DNA of 35,921 bases from Chitinophaga pinensis. Lineage in GTDB: Bacteria > Bacteroidota > Bacteroidia > Chitinophagales > Chitinophagaceae. This document shows, piece by piece, positions 18,285 to 26,725 of this stretch. The stretch covers positions 1-35,921 of the forward strand of contig CALPWM020000003.1 in assembly GCA_943327275.2 (NCBI GenBank), written 5' to 3'. Within the stretch, counting starts at the first letter, position 1. Each line of letters starts with the position of its first letter. A program made the translations under genes and the position numbers. Below the pieces are notes generated by a model. That model was not told the origin of the DNA. It worked only from the letters and a program-made list of their open reading frames with translations, and did no database searches.

Positions 18285-18361
18285 GTTGCTTTAGTTTGAA
18301 GGTTGCAGAACAATCTGCACCACTGTCCGTTTGTACAAGGTATACATTTCGGAAACATAAA

Positions 18362-19570
18362 ATGACCAAACAAACCAAATGGTTTAATTTTGAATGCTCA
18401 ACTGAACCTTTGAGCCTTCCCTATTCCCATCAAATTTATCGCCATACCGATACGCTGCCCGTTTCCTGGGATTTGCTTGCAATCAACAACATTTTCCTGT
18501 CCAGACATTACCTGGAAGCCCTGGAAAAAGCAGCGCCAACCAACATGACCTGCCATTTTATTGGGGTCTTCAGGGGAACCGAGCTGGTTGCCATTGCATT
18601 GTCCCAATTCCTGGATTTGAATGCTATTGATTGCTACGGAAACAAAAACCAGATCAGGCATCTCTCCCTGAAAAACTACCTTTTCAGAAAATATTCCTCC
18701 AGGATCCTGGTGATGGGCAACAACATGCTGAGTGGACAAAATGCCTATGCAGTGTCAGAAACTGCCAATATTCCCAATGTGCTACAAGCCCTGAAGGATG
18801 CTGCAGATGCGCTAAAAACAGATTTCACTGCCAGGGGAGTCAACATCCACCTTACAACCTTCAAGGATTTTCAAGCCACTGAAATAGAAGATTTCAAAAT
18901 GCCCGCGTTCAAAGATGACCTGCGGTTTACTGTACAACCCAACATGGTGCTTGCCCTCAGCAATGAGTGGAAGACTGAGCAGGATTATGTCAATGCCATG
19001 TCTAAAAAATACAGGACCCAGTTCAAACGCAGCCGGACCAAGGCAATGGGCATTGAAAAAAGAGAACTTGGTCTGGAAGAAATCAGGGAACAAGAAGACA
19101 AGCTGCAGGAGCTCTATCTTCATGTGGCCAGCAATGCCCCATTCAACACTTTCTATCTGCCCAAACACCATTTCAGTGTACTGAAAGAAAAGCTTCAGTC
19201 TGCTTTCATGCTGATAGGATATTTTATGGATGATCAACTGATCGGCTTCAAAACCATGATCAGCAATGGAGAGGTGCTGGACACTTATTTTTTAGGGTAT
19301 GACGACAGCATCCAAAAAGAAAAAATGTTGTACCTGAACATGCTCTACGACATGACCAGCCATGCCATCTGTAAGGGTTTCAGTAAAATTATTTTTGGCA
19401 GGACTGCCCTCGAAATCAAAAGCTCCATCGGAGCGAAGCCAGAGGAAATCATCGGATTGATGAAACACAGCAACAGAACAATCAATCGCTTCCTGCCCTT
19501 CTTCTTCAATTACCTTGAGCCGAAAACAGTTTGGCAGGAACGGAACCCGTTTCAAGCTTCTTCGCAATAA
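18362..19570 (+). CDS. GNAT/FemAB-like acyltransferase of the BioF2-like type
   Basis: The ORF track starts at 18296, but the 22 residues before Met23 look unlike protein of this family, and the ATG at 18362 sits 78 bases from the divergent NHL start, so I use it (402 residues). No signal peptide or membrane segment is seen, so it is cytoplasmic. The N-terminal half carries a substrate-binding part (FIGVFRGTELVAIALSQF). The C-terminal half looks like a GNAT fold of the FemAB/Acetyltransf_6 type: KKYRTQFKRSRTKA, LIGYFMDDQLIGFKTMI, DTYFLGYD and IIFGRTALEIKSSIGAKPEE. Such proteins move aminoacyl or acyl groups to cell-envelope or small-molecule amines; the substrate is not predictable. Its last 65 bases overlap the convergent arginase-family gene. 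Confidence 0.8.
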   Translation: MTKQTKWFNFECSTEPLSLPYSHQIYRHTDTLPVSWDLLAINNIFLSRHYLEALEKAAPTNMTCHFIGVFRGTELVAIALSQFLDLNAIDCYGNKNQIRHLSLKNYLFRKYSSRILVMGNNMLSGQNAYAVSETANIPNVLQALKDAADALKTDFTARGVNIHLTTFKDFQATEIEDFKMPAFKDDLRFTVQPNMVLALSNEWKTEQDYVNAMSKKYRTQFKRSRTKAMGIEKRELGLEEIREQEDKLQELYLHVASNAPFNTFYLPKHHFSVLKEKLQSAFMLIGYFMDDQLIGFKTMISNGEVLDTYFLGYDDSIQKEKMLYLNMLYDMTSHAICKGFSKIIFGRTALEIKSSIGAKPEEIIGLMKHSNRTINRFLPFFFNYLEPKTVWQERNPFQASSQ

Positions 19571-20492
19571 ACGACAAAACCTCAAATGCAGTCTCAGCCA
19601 TCCTGTTTCCCTTGTTGTCCAGTAGGGGATTGATTTCTGTAAATTCTATGCAACATACCTTTCCGCTATCCATCAATACATCAAGGATATTGATGATTTC
19701 CATGGGATAAAACCCAGTAGGGACAGGTGTTCCAGTTCCATAGGAAATGCTGTCGCAATCCATGGAATCTACATCAAATGAAATGTAGATACTATCACAA
19801 TCCTGTAATTGTTTCAGGCATGTTTCTACACAAGCTGAAATCTTTTTCTCCCGCATCTCATCAACCCTGTAATGCAATATCCCTTGCTGACGGATTAACG
19901 CTTCTTCAGCATGTTCAAAATCACGCAAGCCAAAATAAGCCAAATGATCAGGCCTGAGCTTGGGGCCCTCAATACCAATGTTCTTGACCTTGCTCCAGAA
20001 ATATTCTGTTGCTGCTTCTATAGGATTGAGTTGATGTTCGAGATTGTCCATGCCCAGCACTGCAGCCAGTGGCATGCCATGGATATTTCCAGATGGGGAT
20101 GTATAAGGCGAATGGAGATCGGCATGTGCATCCAGCCAGATGACACCAAGGGTATGGTTTGGATTGGCCGCTTTTATACCGCTGATGGTGCCCAGGGCAG
20201 AGGAATGATCGCCAGACAATACAATGGGGAAATGATTTGTTTTGATTGAAGTACGAACAGCATCAGCCACCCGTTCACATTGTTCAAATACATGTTCTAT
20301 GCGCTTGGCAAAAGGATTGGTATTTTTGTTGTAAATGCTTTCATTGTGCGTCTCTACATCAACATGCTCATGGCGATGAAAAAAATCATCGCCCTTGTTG
20401 ATGGACGCAATTTCCATGGCATCAATCCCCATGTCAGAACCCCGGGTCCCTGCGCCGATATCAGACCTGTTCTTGATGAGTTGAATGTTCAT
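19506..20492 (-). CDS. Arginase/ureohydrolase-family enzyme
   Basis: This is a 328-residue cytoplasmic enzyme of the ureohydrolase superfamily. The two-manganese site is complete: His96 in SGDHSSALG, Asp121-His123-Asp125 in WLDAHADLHSP, Asp240 and Asp242 in SFDVDSMD, and Glu286 in EFTEINP. The N-terminal GAGTRGSDMGIDAMEIA fits the Bacteroidota arginase group. The likely reaction is arginine to ornithine plus urea, although agmatine or formiminoglutamate cannot be excluded from sequence alone. The last ~16 residues (ETGSVPAKLFSAQGN) extend past the expected C-terminal helix and are encoded in the stretch that overlaps the acyltransferase gene. The gene has its own promoter region shared with the divergent gene at 20614. 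Confidence 0.92.
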   Translation of the reverse strand: MNIQLIKNRSDIGAGTRGSDMGIDAMEIASINKGDDFFHRHEHVDVETHNESIYNKNTNPFAKRIEHVFEQCERVADAVRTSIKTNHFPIVLSGDHSSALGTISGIKAANPNHTLGVIWLDAHADLHSPYTSPSGNIHGMPLAAVLGMDNLEHQLNPIEAATEYFWSKVKNIGIEGPKLRPDHLAYFGLRDFEHAEEALIRQQGILHYRVDEMREKKISACVETCLKQLQDCDSIYISFDVDSMDCDSISYGTGTPVPTGFYPMEIINILDVLMDSGKVCCIEFTEINPLLDNKGNRMAETAFEVLSFIAKKLETGSVPAKLFSAQGN

Positions 20493-20502
20493 ACCACTAA
20501 AA

Positions 20503-20532
20503 TAAACGGGAATATTGAAAAGGCCCCGTTTA
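20503..20532. repeat. 8-base inverted repeat in the divergent promoter region
   Basis: TAAACGGG (20503-20510) and CCCGTTTA (20525-20532) form a perfect inverted repeat around a 14-base spacer. It is in the 121-base gap between the arginase start (20492) and the plug-protein start (20614), 11 bases before the arginase start codon on the minus strand. It could be an operator or an mRNA leader hairpin of the arginase gene; no T-tract follows, so it is not a terminator. Confidence 0.5.
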
Positions 20533-20613
20533 ATTGATGATGTTGCTGTTAATTATTTTTAAAAATACGATGCCATATAAAACAAAGTGGCTTGCTGATT
20601 TATCCTTATTTTC

Positions 20614-21918
20614 ATGGGCAATAGAAGAAGAAAATTGAAGCGATTTTTTATAAAATGCCTGAGCACCATCTTGGTGTTGATCTGGGGAACATCCCTTTCA
20701 GCACAAATCAATCTTGTGAGCATTGCATTTTTTCCTGAAGGTGGAAAACTCATCACCGGGGAATCCTGCATCATTGGATTCAAGGCCACGTCAGCAAAGG
20801 GAGAGCCGATGGTTGTTCGGTGCAAAATTGTAGATGATAAAAAAAATATCTACGGAGAAGCCAGTACTTTTCATGAAGGAAGAGGATCTTTTGAAATCAT
20901 ACCCGAAGAGGGATACCAGTACTTTTTGACCTGCAGATTGGACAGCGCAGAGCAATCTTTTCCCTTGCCCACACATACTGCAAAAGGATTGGCACTGAAA
21001 CTGAGCCAGCATCCGCAAGGGTTTCAGTTTGAAATGGCCAACCATGCTGAATCAACGGAAGAACAACCTGCATCGATCATTGGAGCAATGAATGGGCGCA
21101 CCGTGTTCAGGATTGAAGTGCCCGTGGGAAAGCAAAATTTTCGGGGTGTCATTTCAACAGCATCTGCATCGATTCTTTCCGGTATCATGCAAGTTGCTGT
21201 CTTGAACAAGGAAAACAAGGCGATTTCAGAGCGGCTTGTATTTGTGCATCGCCCCATTGAAAAACTCCAGGTGACGAAAATAGATGCCCTTCTCCTTGAA
21301 GCCAATTGGTATGTTCAAACCACGGAGGATTCAGCCAAACAGGCACTGGACCTTCAGATGCTGACCCTTGATTTCAAACCCGGACTGATTCAACTGCTCA
21401 GCGGGAATGCCCCCATGGTCGTGGATTCCATCAAAAGCATGAATGAAGTGGTTGTGCGCGGCAAAAAAAGATCTGCCACCGAGGAACTGAATGACTTCTA
21501 TTCAAAGGGATTTTTTTCATCAGGTGAAACCAAGATTATTGACCTGGTCAATGGGCCAGACAAGATTGTGCATGAGAACATCATTGAATTCCTCAAGTTC
21601 AAAGTGCCGGGACTTTCTGTAGTTGACCCCAATTATGAAAATGCACCAATGCCAAGCATGGACCCATTTGATGAACCATCAGGATACCGGATTTATTTCC
21701 GACAGCAGGCCACGATCAGCAGTCTAGGCAACGCCCCCATGGCCATTTATTTGAATGAAGTTCAGATCAGCCCCACTGTGTTGGCCACGGTTCCCGCCAA
21801 TGACATTGTGATGATCAAAGTGTTCAGCAATTTTGCTATGGCTCCCGGAGGTGGAGCAGGCGGGGCTTTGGCGATTTACACCAAAAAGCCCAACTCCAAA
21901 AAAGGTTCATCATTTTGA
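20614..21918 (+). CDS. Secreted macroglobulin-like/TonB-plug domain protein without barrel
   Basis: This is 434 residues, with a basic n-region (NRRRKLKRF) and a signal peptide ending near SLSA-Q (30-31). Residues about 34-115 resemble the MG2-like domain seen in long Bacteroidota plug proteins (IAFFPEGGKLITGESCIIGFKA). A middle beta-rich part (about 150-260) follows, then MNEVVVRGKK (276-285), which looks like a TonB-box/plug entry, and a plug-like domain (about 290-425) ending with GGGAGGALAIYTKKP. There is no outer-membrane barrel after the plug and the protein stops nine residues later. It is much shorter than the 800-1000-residue relatives I know. Its 3' end overlaps the convergent barrel gene by 9 bases. 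Function unknown; it may act as a plug-like adaptor in the periplasm. Confidence 0.8.
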   Translation: MGNRRRKLKRFFIKCLSTILVLIWGTSLSAQINLVSIAFFPEGGKLITGESCIIGFKATSAKGEPMVVRCKIVDDKKNIYGEASTFHEGRGSFEIIPEEGYQYFLTCRLDSAEQSFPLPTHTAKGLALKLSQHPQGFQFEMANHAESTEEQPASIIGAMNGRTVFRIEVPVGKQNFRGVISTASASILSGIMQVAVLNKENKAISERLVFVHRPIEKLQVTKIDALLLEANWYVQTTEDSAKQALDLQMLTLDFKPGLIQLLSGNAPMVVDSIKSMNEVVVRGKKRSATEELNDFYSKGFFSSGETKIIDLVNGPDKIVHENIIEFLKFKVPGLSVVDPNYENAPMPSMDPFDEPSGYRIYFRQQATISSLGNAPMAIYLNEVQISPTVLATVPANDIVMIKVFSNFAMAPGGGAGGALAIYTKKPNSKKGSSF

Positions 21919-24693
21919 GCGCTTAGCCCCGTTGAATTTTCTCAAGTGGTAGGTAAAACTCAGGAGAAAATACCTGTTCAATACTTCTTGGCGCACGTCT
22001 TCAATGTAGTTGAGCTCAACATTTCTGTTGACGCTCTTGTTTGCATTCAACAGATCAAACATGGTGAGCCTCAACTCTGCTTTCTTTGCCTGCCCAAAGA
22101 GTTTGGCAACACCAGCGTTCCATAGTGGGATGGATTGGTTGATGGCAGAAGCATTTCCCCTGAACATGATGTAATCAAAATCGTTGGTGAAGAGCCATCC
22201 CTTTTTGGTATTGATGGTAGGCTCTGCAGAAATCCGGTGGTTGAAAAAATTGGCATTCTGCCTTCCTGCAATGGTGTACTTGATGTAATTGATGGATGAA
22301 TTTCCTGAGAGACCAAGATCTAACCAGTCTTTCAGGTTCAAATTGAAGTTCAGGCGACCGCCATAGGTATCCCTGAAGGTATAGCCTTTCACAGCATTGA
22401 AAAGGCTTACCTCTCTGCTGTTGTTGATCCAGGACATGATGTTGATGGAAGATTTGGGATTCTTCATCGATATGCTGTAATGAATGTTAACCCCTGAGGC
22501 ATATGCTCCATCAAGGTTCAATGGCTTGATGTATTGGGCTCCATTGGGCAAAGAATAGCCATCAACCAAAAGATTGGTGCCAGTTGTGTTCAATGTAATG
22601 GCATTGGATATTTTTCTTGCCGTGGTGGAGGCATTCATGTTGATGGAAAGATTGTTGGTCTTTCGCTTGTTCAGAAAATTATACGTAGCCTCCAGCCTGT
22701 TGGTGAATTCCTGCTTCAACAAAGGATTGCCTGCACGCACATACATGATGCTGCTGTTGTTGACCACGTCCTGCAGCTGGGTTACATAGGGCTGTTGAGT
22801 GAAGCCACGGTAATTCAGGCGCAAGCTCTGGGAACGACCCTTTCTGTATTGAAGAAAAAAGGTAGGAAAAACATCGACAAAAGAATTCTTGAGATCAGAT
22901 TTAGTGGTTCTGTTGTTGCTGGTCAGGGTTGCTTTTTGCACAGCAAGCCCCGCAACATAATTCCATAGTGGACTTATCTGCCTGCGGTAACTGACCCCAC
23001 TCCTGTTCGCTTTGTTGTCATTTTCAAAAGCATTGGTCAGGCCCGGAACCTTGATTGAATAGACCTTGGTCAACTTATTCAATTTGTTGGCCTGCTGATC
23101 AGATGTTCCTGTATTGTAATTGTAACTGTAAGTAAACTCGAGTTGAGATTTGGTGTTCAAAGGCTCGGTATAGGAAAGGCTTGCACCATAACGCATGCCA
23201 TCAACCAATGTTTCAGTCACCTGGTCCAAAGTATCGATGCCCCTGCTGTAGCGGTTATTGTAAGATAAATTCCTGGATTCTCGTTCGCTCTCATTTGCAC
23301 CATGGCTAAGATAGAGGCTCATGGTTCTTCCGCGTTTTTTGAATTTGTGACGGTAAAGGATGCTGCTGTAGACATTATAGCCCTGGCTGAAATAATTATT
23401 TACTGTGCTGAGGGCATTGATGGGCAAGGACTTTCCTTTGGTTGTAGTGGAACTGGAGCTGCTTGATGCATCAGACCACTGGTTGTTGTAATTCGATTTG
23501 ATCAATACTGAATTGGAACTGTCAAACATGTGATCAATCTCAATGTTGGCCCGGTGATTTTTATTGGTAGTGCCGGAAAATATAATACTTGAGTTGAACA
23601 ATGATGAATCTTTGACCACATAGGTTTCCCGCAATCGTTCCCGGTTGGTATTCGAAAAAATATCGCTGTAGAAATAACTCCCGCTCACTTTTGTAGTCTT
23701 CCCCCATTGGTCATCAAAATTCAATCCACCGCCTTTGGTTGTAGAAATTCCGTTGGCATTCCCGGAAAAAACATTGGTGCTTCCGTTTGGCGAAGCGTTA
23801 TTGCCCCCTCCGGCCTGCCCTGCTGTACCAAGGAAATCCTGCACCGAAAAATTCTGGTTGTTGATGTTGTTCATCTGACCGATGAAAGAAATTTTCTGGT
23901 CTCCATTGATCCTGTTGGCACTCACCGCATGGGCATAGCGTCCTTCATTTCCGACGGCAGCACTGCCCTTGCCAAAAAGTCCTTTTTTCCTGTCTTTCTT
24001 GGTGATGATGTTGATGGTGCGGATCCTGTTGCCATCATCAAATCCACTGAAGGCGCTCTGGTCGCTTACCGCATCAATGACCTGGATTTTTTCGATGATG
24101 TCAGCTGGAAGGTTCCTGGTAGCCATTTTGGGATCATTCCCATAAAATGGCTTTCCATCCACCAAAATCCTGGCCACCGGCTCACCCTGGGTTTTGATGG
24201 ATCCATCACGGTCTACCTCAACACCAGGCATTTTTTTCAACAGGTCTTCGGTGGATGCATTGGGAATGGTCTTGAACTGGCTGGCATTGAATTCAGTGGT
24301 GTCTCCATTGATGGCCATGGCAGCGGCCCTGATGATGATGCCGTCCAGCACGGTAGAAAACTTTACCATTGGGATGGTCCCCATATTTTTTTCGGGAGAT
24401 GCTTCGCTCAAGTCAAAAGGCTGGTCAACCTGCTGGTATCCTGAATAGGTAATGCGCAGGAGATAAGCCCCAAGGGGAAGATTGGCAATCTGAAAATCGC
24501 CATTGGCATTGGACATTCCATACCTCAGGAGGGCAGAGTCCTTTGCTTTCAATACTGAAACAGTAGCACCCTTTAGGGCAAGGGTGGAATCTTTCAAGGT
24601 ACCCTTTACCAATCCCGTCTTGTTCGATTGGGCCACTAGTGCTAAAGGCATTGCACATATGACAATAAAAACTATCCTAAAAATGAACCTCAT
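21910..24693 (-). CDS. TonB-dependent receptor-like outer-membrane beta-barrel protein
   Basis: This is 927 residues: a signal peptide (about 1-21, PLALVAQ), a carboxypeptidase-like regulatory domain (about 26-108: VKGTLKDSTLALKGATVSVL, ANGDFQIANLPLGAYLLRIT), a plug (about 130-235: TEDLLKKMPGVEVDRDGSIK, VARILVDGKPFYGNDP, INIITKKDRKKG), and a long barrel of the OMP_b-brl_3 type to the C-terminus. Ser/Asn/Gly-rich loops (GTAGQAGGGNNASPNGS, SDASSSSSSTTTKG) look like extracellular loops. It is not a SusC: it lacks the SusC plug motifs, and no SusD is next to it. This family is widespread in Bacteroidota and the ligand is usually unknown. It diverges from the GH2 gene with 141 bases between them. 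Confidence 0.92.
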   Translation of the reverse strand: MRFIFRIVFIVICAMPLALVAQSNKTGLVKGTLKDSTLALKGATVSVLKAKDSALLRYGMSNANGDFQIANLPLGAYLLRITYSGYQQVDQPFDLSEASPEKNMGTIPMVKFSTVLDGIIIRAAAMAINGDTTEFNASQFKTIPNASTEDLLKKMPGVEVDRDGSIKTQGEPVARILVDGKPFYGNDPKMATRNLPADIIEKIQVIDAVSDQSAFSGFDDGNRIRTINIITKKDRKKGLFGKGSAAVGNEGRYAHAVSANRINGDQKISFIGQMNNINNQNFSVQDFLGTAGQAGGGNNASPNGSTNVFSGNANGISTTKGGGLNFDDQWGKTTKVSGSYFYSDIFSNTNRERLRETYVVKDSSLFNSSIIFSGTTNKNHRANIEIDHMFDSSNSVLIKSNYNNQWSDASSSSSSTTTKGKSLPINALSTVNNYFSQGYNVYSSILYRHKFKKRGRTMSLYLSHGANESERESRNLSYNNRYSRGIDTLDQVTETLVDGMRYGASLSYTEPLNTKSQLEFTYSYNYNTGTSDQQANKLNKLTKVYSIKVPGLTNAFENDNKANRSGVSYRRQISPLWNYVAGLAVQKATLTSNNRTTKSDLKNSFVDVFPTFFLQYRKGRSQSLRLNYRGFTQQPYVTQLQDVVNNSSIMYVRAGNPLLKQEFTNRLEATYNFLNKRKTNNLSINMNASTTARKISNAITLNTTGTNLLVDGYSLPNGAQYIKPLNLDGAYASGVNIHYSISMKNPKSSINIMSWINNSREVSLFNAVKGYTFRDTYGGRLNFNLNLKDWLDLGLSGNSSINYIKYTIAGRQNANFFNHRISAEPTINTKKGWLFTNDFDYIMFRGNASAINQSIPLWNAGVAKLFGQAKKAELRLTMFDLLNANKSVNRNVELNYIEDVRQEVLNRYFLLSFTYHLRKFNGAKRSK

Positions 24694-24834
24694 CTAGGGA
24701 TAAAAATATCTACTTTCTCTTTAAAAAACTTGATTTTATTTGGGGTCGTAATCAATTCTTTTGAAAAACCAAAACAGCAAAGGCTTTTCACTGCATAATT
24801 GCATAAATTAGGGGATTAAACATTATCACTGAAC

Positions 24835-26649
24835 ATGAAACCATTTTTGCTTGCTGCTGCCTTTTCCTTATTTACCGTTCTTGCCATCGCTCAAGACTGG
24901 AAACCGGTTGGAGATAAAATCAAAACCCAATGGGCAGAAAAAATTGACCCAGCCAATCCTTTGCCAGAATACCCACGCCCACAACTGGTGCGCGAACAAT
25001 GGCAGAACCTGAACGGATCCTGGGACTATGCCATTCTTCCAAAGGGAAGCAACGAACCTGCCGCATTTGATGGCAAGATCCTTGTTCCCTTTGCGATTGA
25101 ATCCAGCCTATCCGGTGTACAGAAAATGGTGGGCGATAAAAACGAGCTCTGGTACCACAGAACCTTCACTGTTCCGGCAGCTTGGAAAAACAAATCGCTG
25201 GTTCTGCATTTTGGAGCGGTAGACTGGAAAGCAGACATCTGGATCAATGACATAAAAGTAGGCGCACACCAGGGTGGCTATACCCCATTCAGCCTGGACA
25301 TTACTCCATTTATCTTGAAAGACAAGGCACAAAAGCTTGTTGTCAAGGTTTGGGACCCAACCGACCAGGGTTTTCAGCCACGGGGAAAACAAGTAAGCCT
25401 TCCAAAAGGAATCTGGTATACATCTGTTACCGGCATCTGGCAAACTGTTTGGCTTGAACCAGTTGAAGCTTCACATGTATCGGCATTGAAAACAGTGCCC
25501 AACATCGATGGTGGAAATATATCTGTATTGGCTTCCACATCTGGTACATCTGCCAACGACCTCATTGAGGTGAAGGTGATGGACAATGGCAAAATTATCG
25601 GTACGGGCAAGGCTGTTGTTGGACAAGAGGTTACCGTTGCTGTTCCCAATGCAAAATTGTGGAGCCCAGAATCGCCCTTTCTTTACGACGTGGAAGTTTC
25701 TATCCTGCACAATGGTGTTGCCACAGACAAGCTGAAAAGTTATTTCGGTATGCGCAAGATTTCGACCCAAAAAGATGCCAATGGAATCTTCCGCATGCAG
25801 CTGAACAACAAAGACTATTTCCAGTTTGGTCCGCTCGACCAGGGCTGGTGGCCTGACGGACTGTATACTGCCCCAACGGATGAAGCCCTTTTATATGATA
25901 TCAAGAAAACAAAAGACTTTGGTTTCAACATGATCCGCAAGCACGTGAAAGTGGAACCAGCAAGATGGTACTACCACTGCGACCGTGAAGGAATCCTGGT
26001 ATGGCAAGACATGCCCAGCGGAGATGCCAATCCCAAATGGCAGACACGCAATTATTTCAATGGCCAGGAATTGCAACGAAGTAAATTATCAGAGCAGAAT
26101 TTTATACAGGAATGGAAGGAAATCATGGACCTGACCTATTCCAATCCATCGGTTGTAGTGACAGTTCCTTTCAATGAGGCATGGGGGCAATTCAAAACAC
26201 CTGAAATCATTGAATGGACCAAGAATTACAACCCCTCCAGGCTCGTGAACCCTGCTAGCGGCGGGAATCATTATGATGTTGGCGACATGATTGATATCCA
26301 CAACTACCCCGAACCCGTGATGGGTTTGTTTGATTCAAAACGTGTCAATGTATTGGGCGAATATGGTGGCATTGGTCTGGTCAAAGACAACCATGTATGG
26401 GAGACCAACCGCAACTGGGGATATGTGCAATACAAAACCAGCGAAGAAGCCACAAAGGCATATGTTGATCTTGCAGAAAAGCTGAAAAAATTGATCCCCT
26501 TTGGCTACTCCGCGGCCGTTTATACCCAAACCACTGATGTCGAAAGTGAAATCAACGGCATCATGACATACGACAGAAAAGTTGTAAAACTCAACGAGGA
26601 ACAAATCAGAAAAGCCAACCTTGAGGTGATTGCTACTTTGAAAAAATAA
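24835..26649 (+). CDS. Exported glycoside hydrolase family 2 enzyme
   Basis: This is 604 residues with a signal peptide (MKPFLLAAAFSLFTVLAIAQ), so it is periplasmic or secreted. Domains fit GH2: a sugar-binding jelly roll (about 53-207, QNLNGSWDYAI, WYHRTFTVP, HQGGYTPFSLDIT), an immunoglobulin-like sandwich (about 213-306, AKLWSPESPFLYDV) and a TIM barrel (about 308-602). The predicted catalytic acid/base is Glu448 in VPFNEAWG and the nucleophile is Glu509 in VLGEYGG. RKHVKVEPARWYYHCDREG is the GH2 strand that typically carries substrate contacts. The sugar specificity (galactosidase, glucuronidase, mannosidase or other) cannot be fixed. The gene has its own terminator and is not part of a Sus operon here. 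GCATAATTGCATAAAT, a tandem 8-mer, lies at 24793-24808 before the start; its meaning is unknown. Confidence 0.93.
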   Translation: MKPFLLAAAFSLFTVLAIAQDWKPVGDKIKTQWAEKIDPANPLPEYPRPQLVREQWQNLNGSWDYAILPKGSNEPAAFDGKILVPFAIESSLSGVQKMVGDKNELWYHRTFTVPAAWKNKSLVLHFGAVDWKADIWINDIKVGAHQGGYTPFSLDITPFILKDKAQKLVVKVWDPTDQGFQPRGKQVSLPKGIWYTSVTGIWQTVWLEPVEASHVSALKTVPNIDGGNISVLASTSGTSANDLIEVKVMDNGKIIGTGKAVVGQEVTVAVPNAKLWSPESPFLYDVEVSILHNGVATDKLKSYFGMRKISTQKDANGIFRMQLNNKDYFQFGPLDQGWWPDGLYTAPTDEALLYDIKKTKDFGFNMIRKHVKVEPARWYYHCDREGILVWQDMPSGDANPKWQTRNYFNGQELQRSKLSEQNFIQEWKEIMDLTYSNPSVVVTVPFNEAWGQFKTPEIIEWTKNYNPSRLVNPASGGNHYDVGDMIDIHNYPEPVMGLFDSKRVNVLGEYGGIGLVKDNHVWETNRNWGYVQYKTSEEATKAYVDLAEKLKKLIPFGYSAAVYTQTTDVESEINGIMTYDRKVVKLNEEQIRKANLEVIATLKK

Positions 26650-26656
26650 AAGCAAT

Positions 26657-26679
26657 CCTGATGTGATTACAGCATCAGG
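26657..26679 (-). terminator. Hairpin downstream of FAD oxidoreductase gene
   Basis: CCTGATG and CATCAGG form a 7-base stem with a 9-base loop. Read on the minus strand it is followed by ATTGCTTTTATTTTTTC, a loose T-rich run. It lies 44 bases beyond the stop of the FAD gene and can end that transcript. On the plus strand it precedes the stronger GH2 terminator. Confidence 0.5.
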
Positions 26680-26684
26680 AAATG

Positions 26685-26725
26685 AATCCTTCTGAGGAAT
26701 TACATATTCCCCAGAAGGATTTTTT
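26685..26725 (+). terminator. Rho-independent terminator of the GH2 gene
   Basis: AATCCTTCTG pairs with CAGAAGGATT (26712-26721), and inside it GGAAT pairs with ATTCC around TACAT, separated from the outer stem by one A/C mismatch. The stem is followed by TTTT ATTT on the plus strand. The T-run overlaps the stop codon of the convergent FAD gene (26724-26726). Confidence 0.85.

Noticed and set aside
23707-24444. 245-residue plus-strand ORF opposite the barrel gene
   Set aside because: Antisense to the plug region of a well-supported gene, with no recognisable motif.
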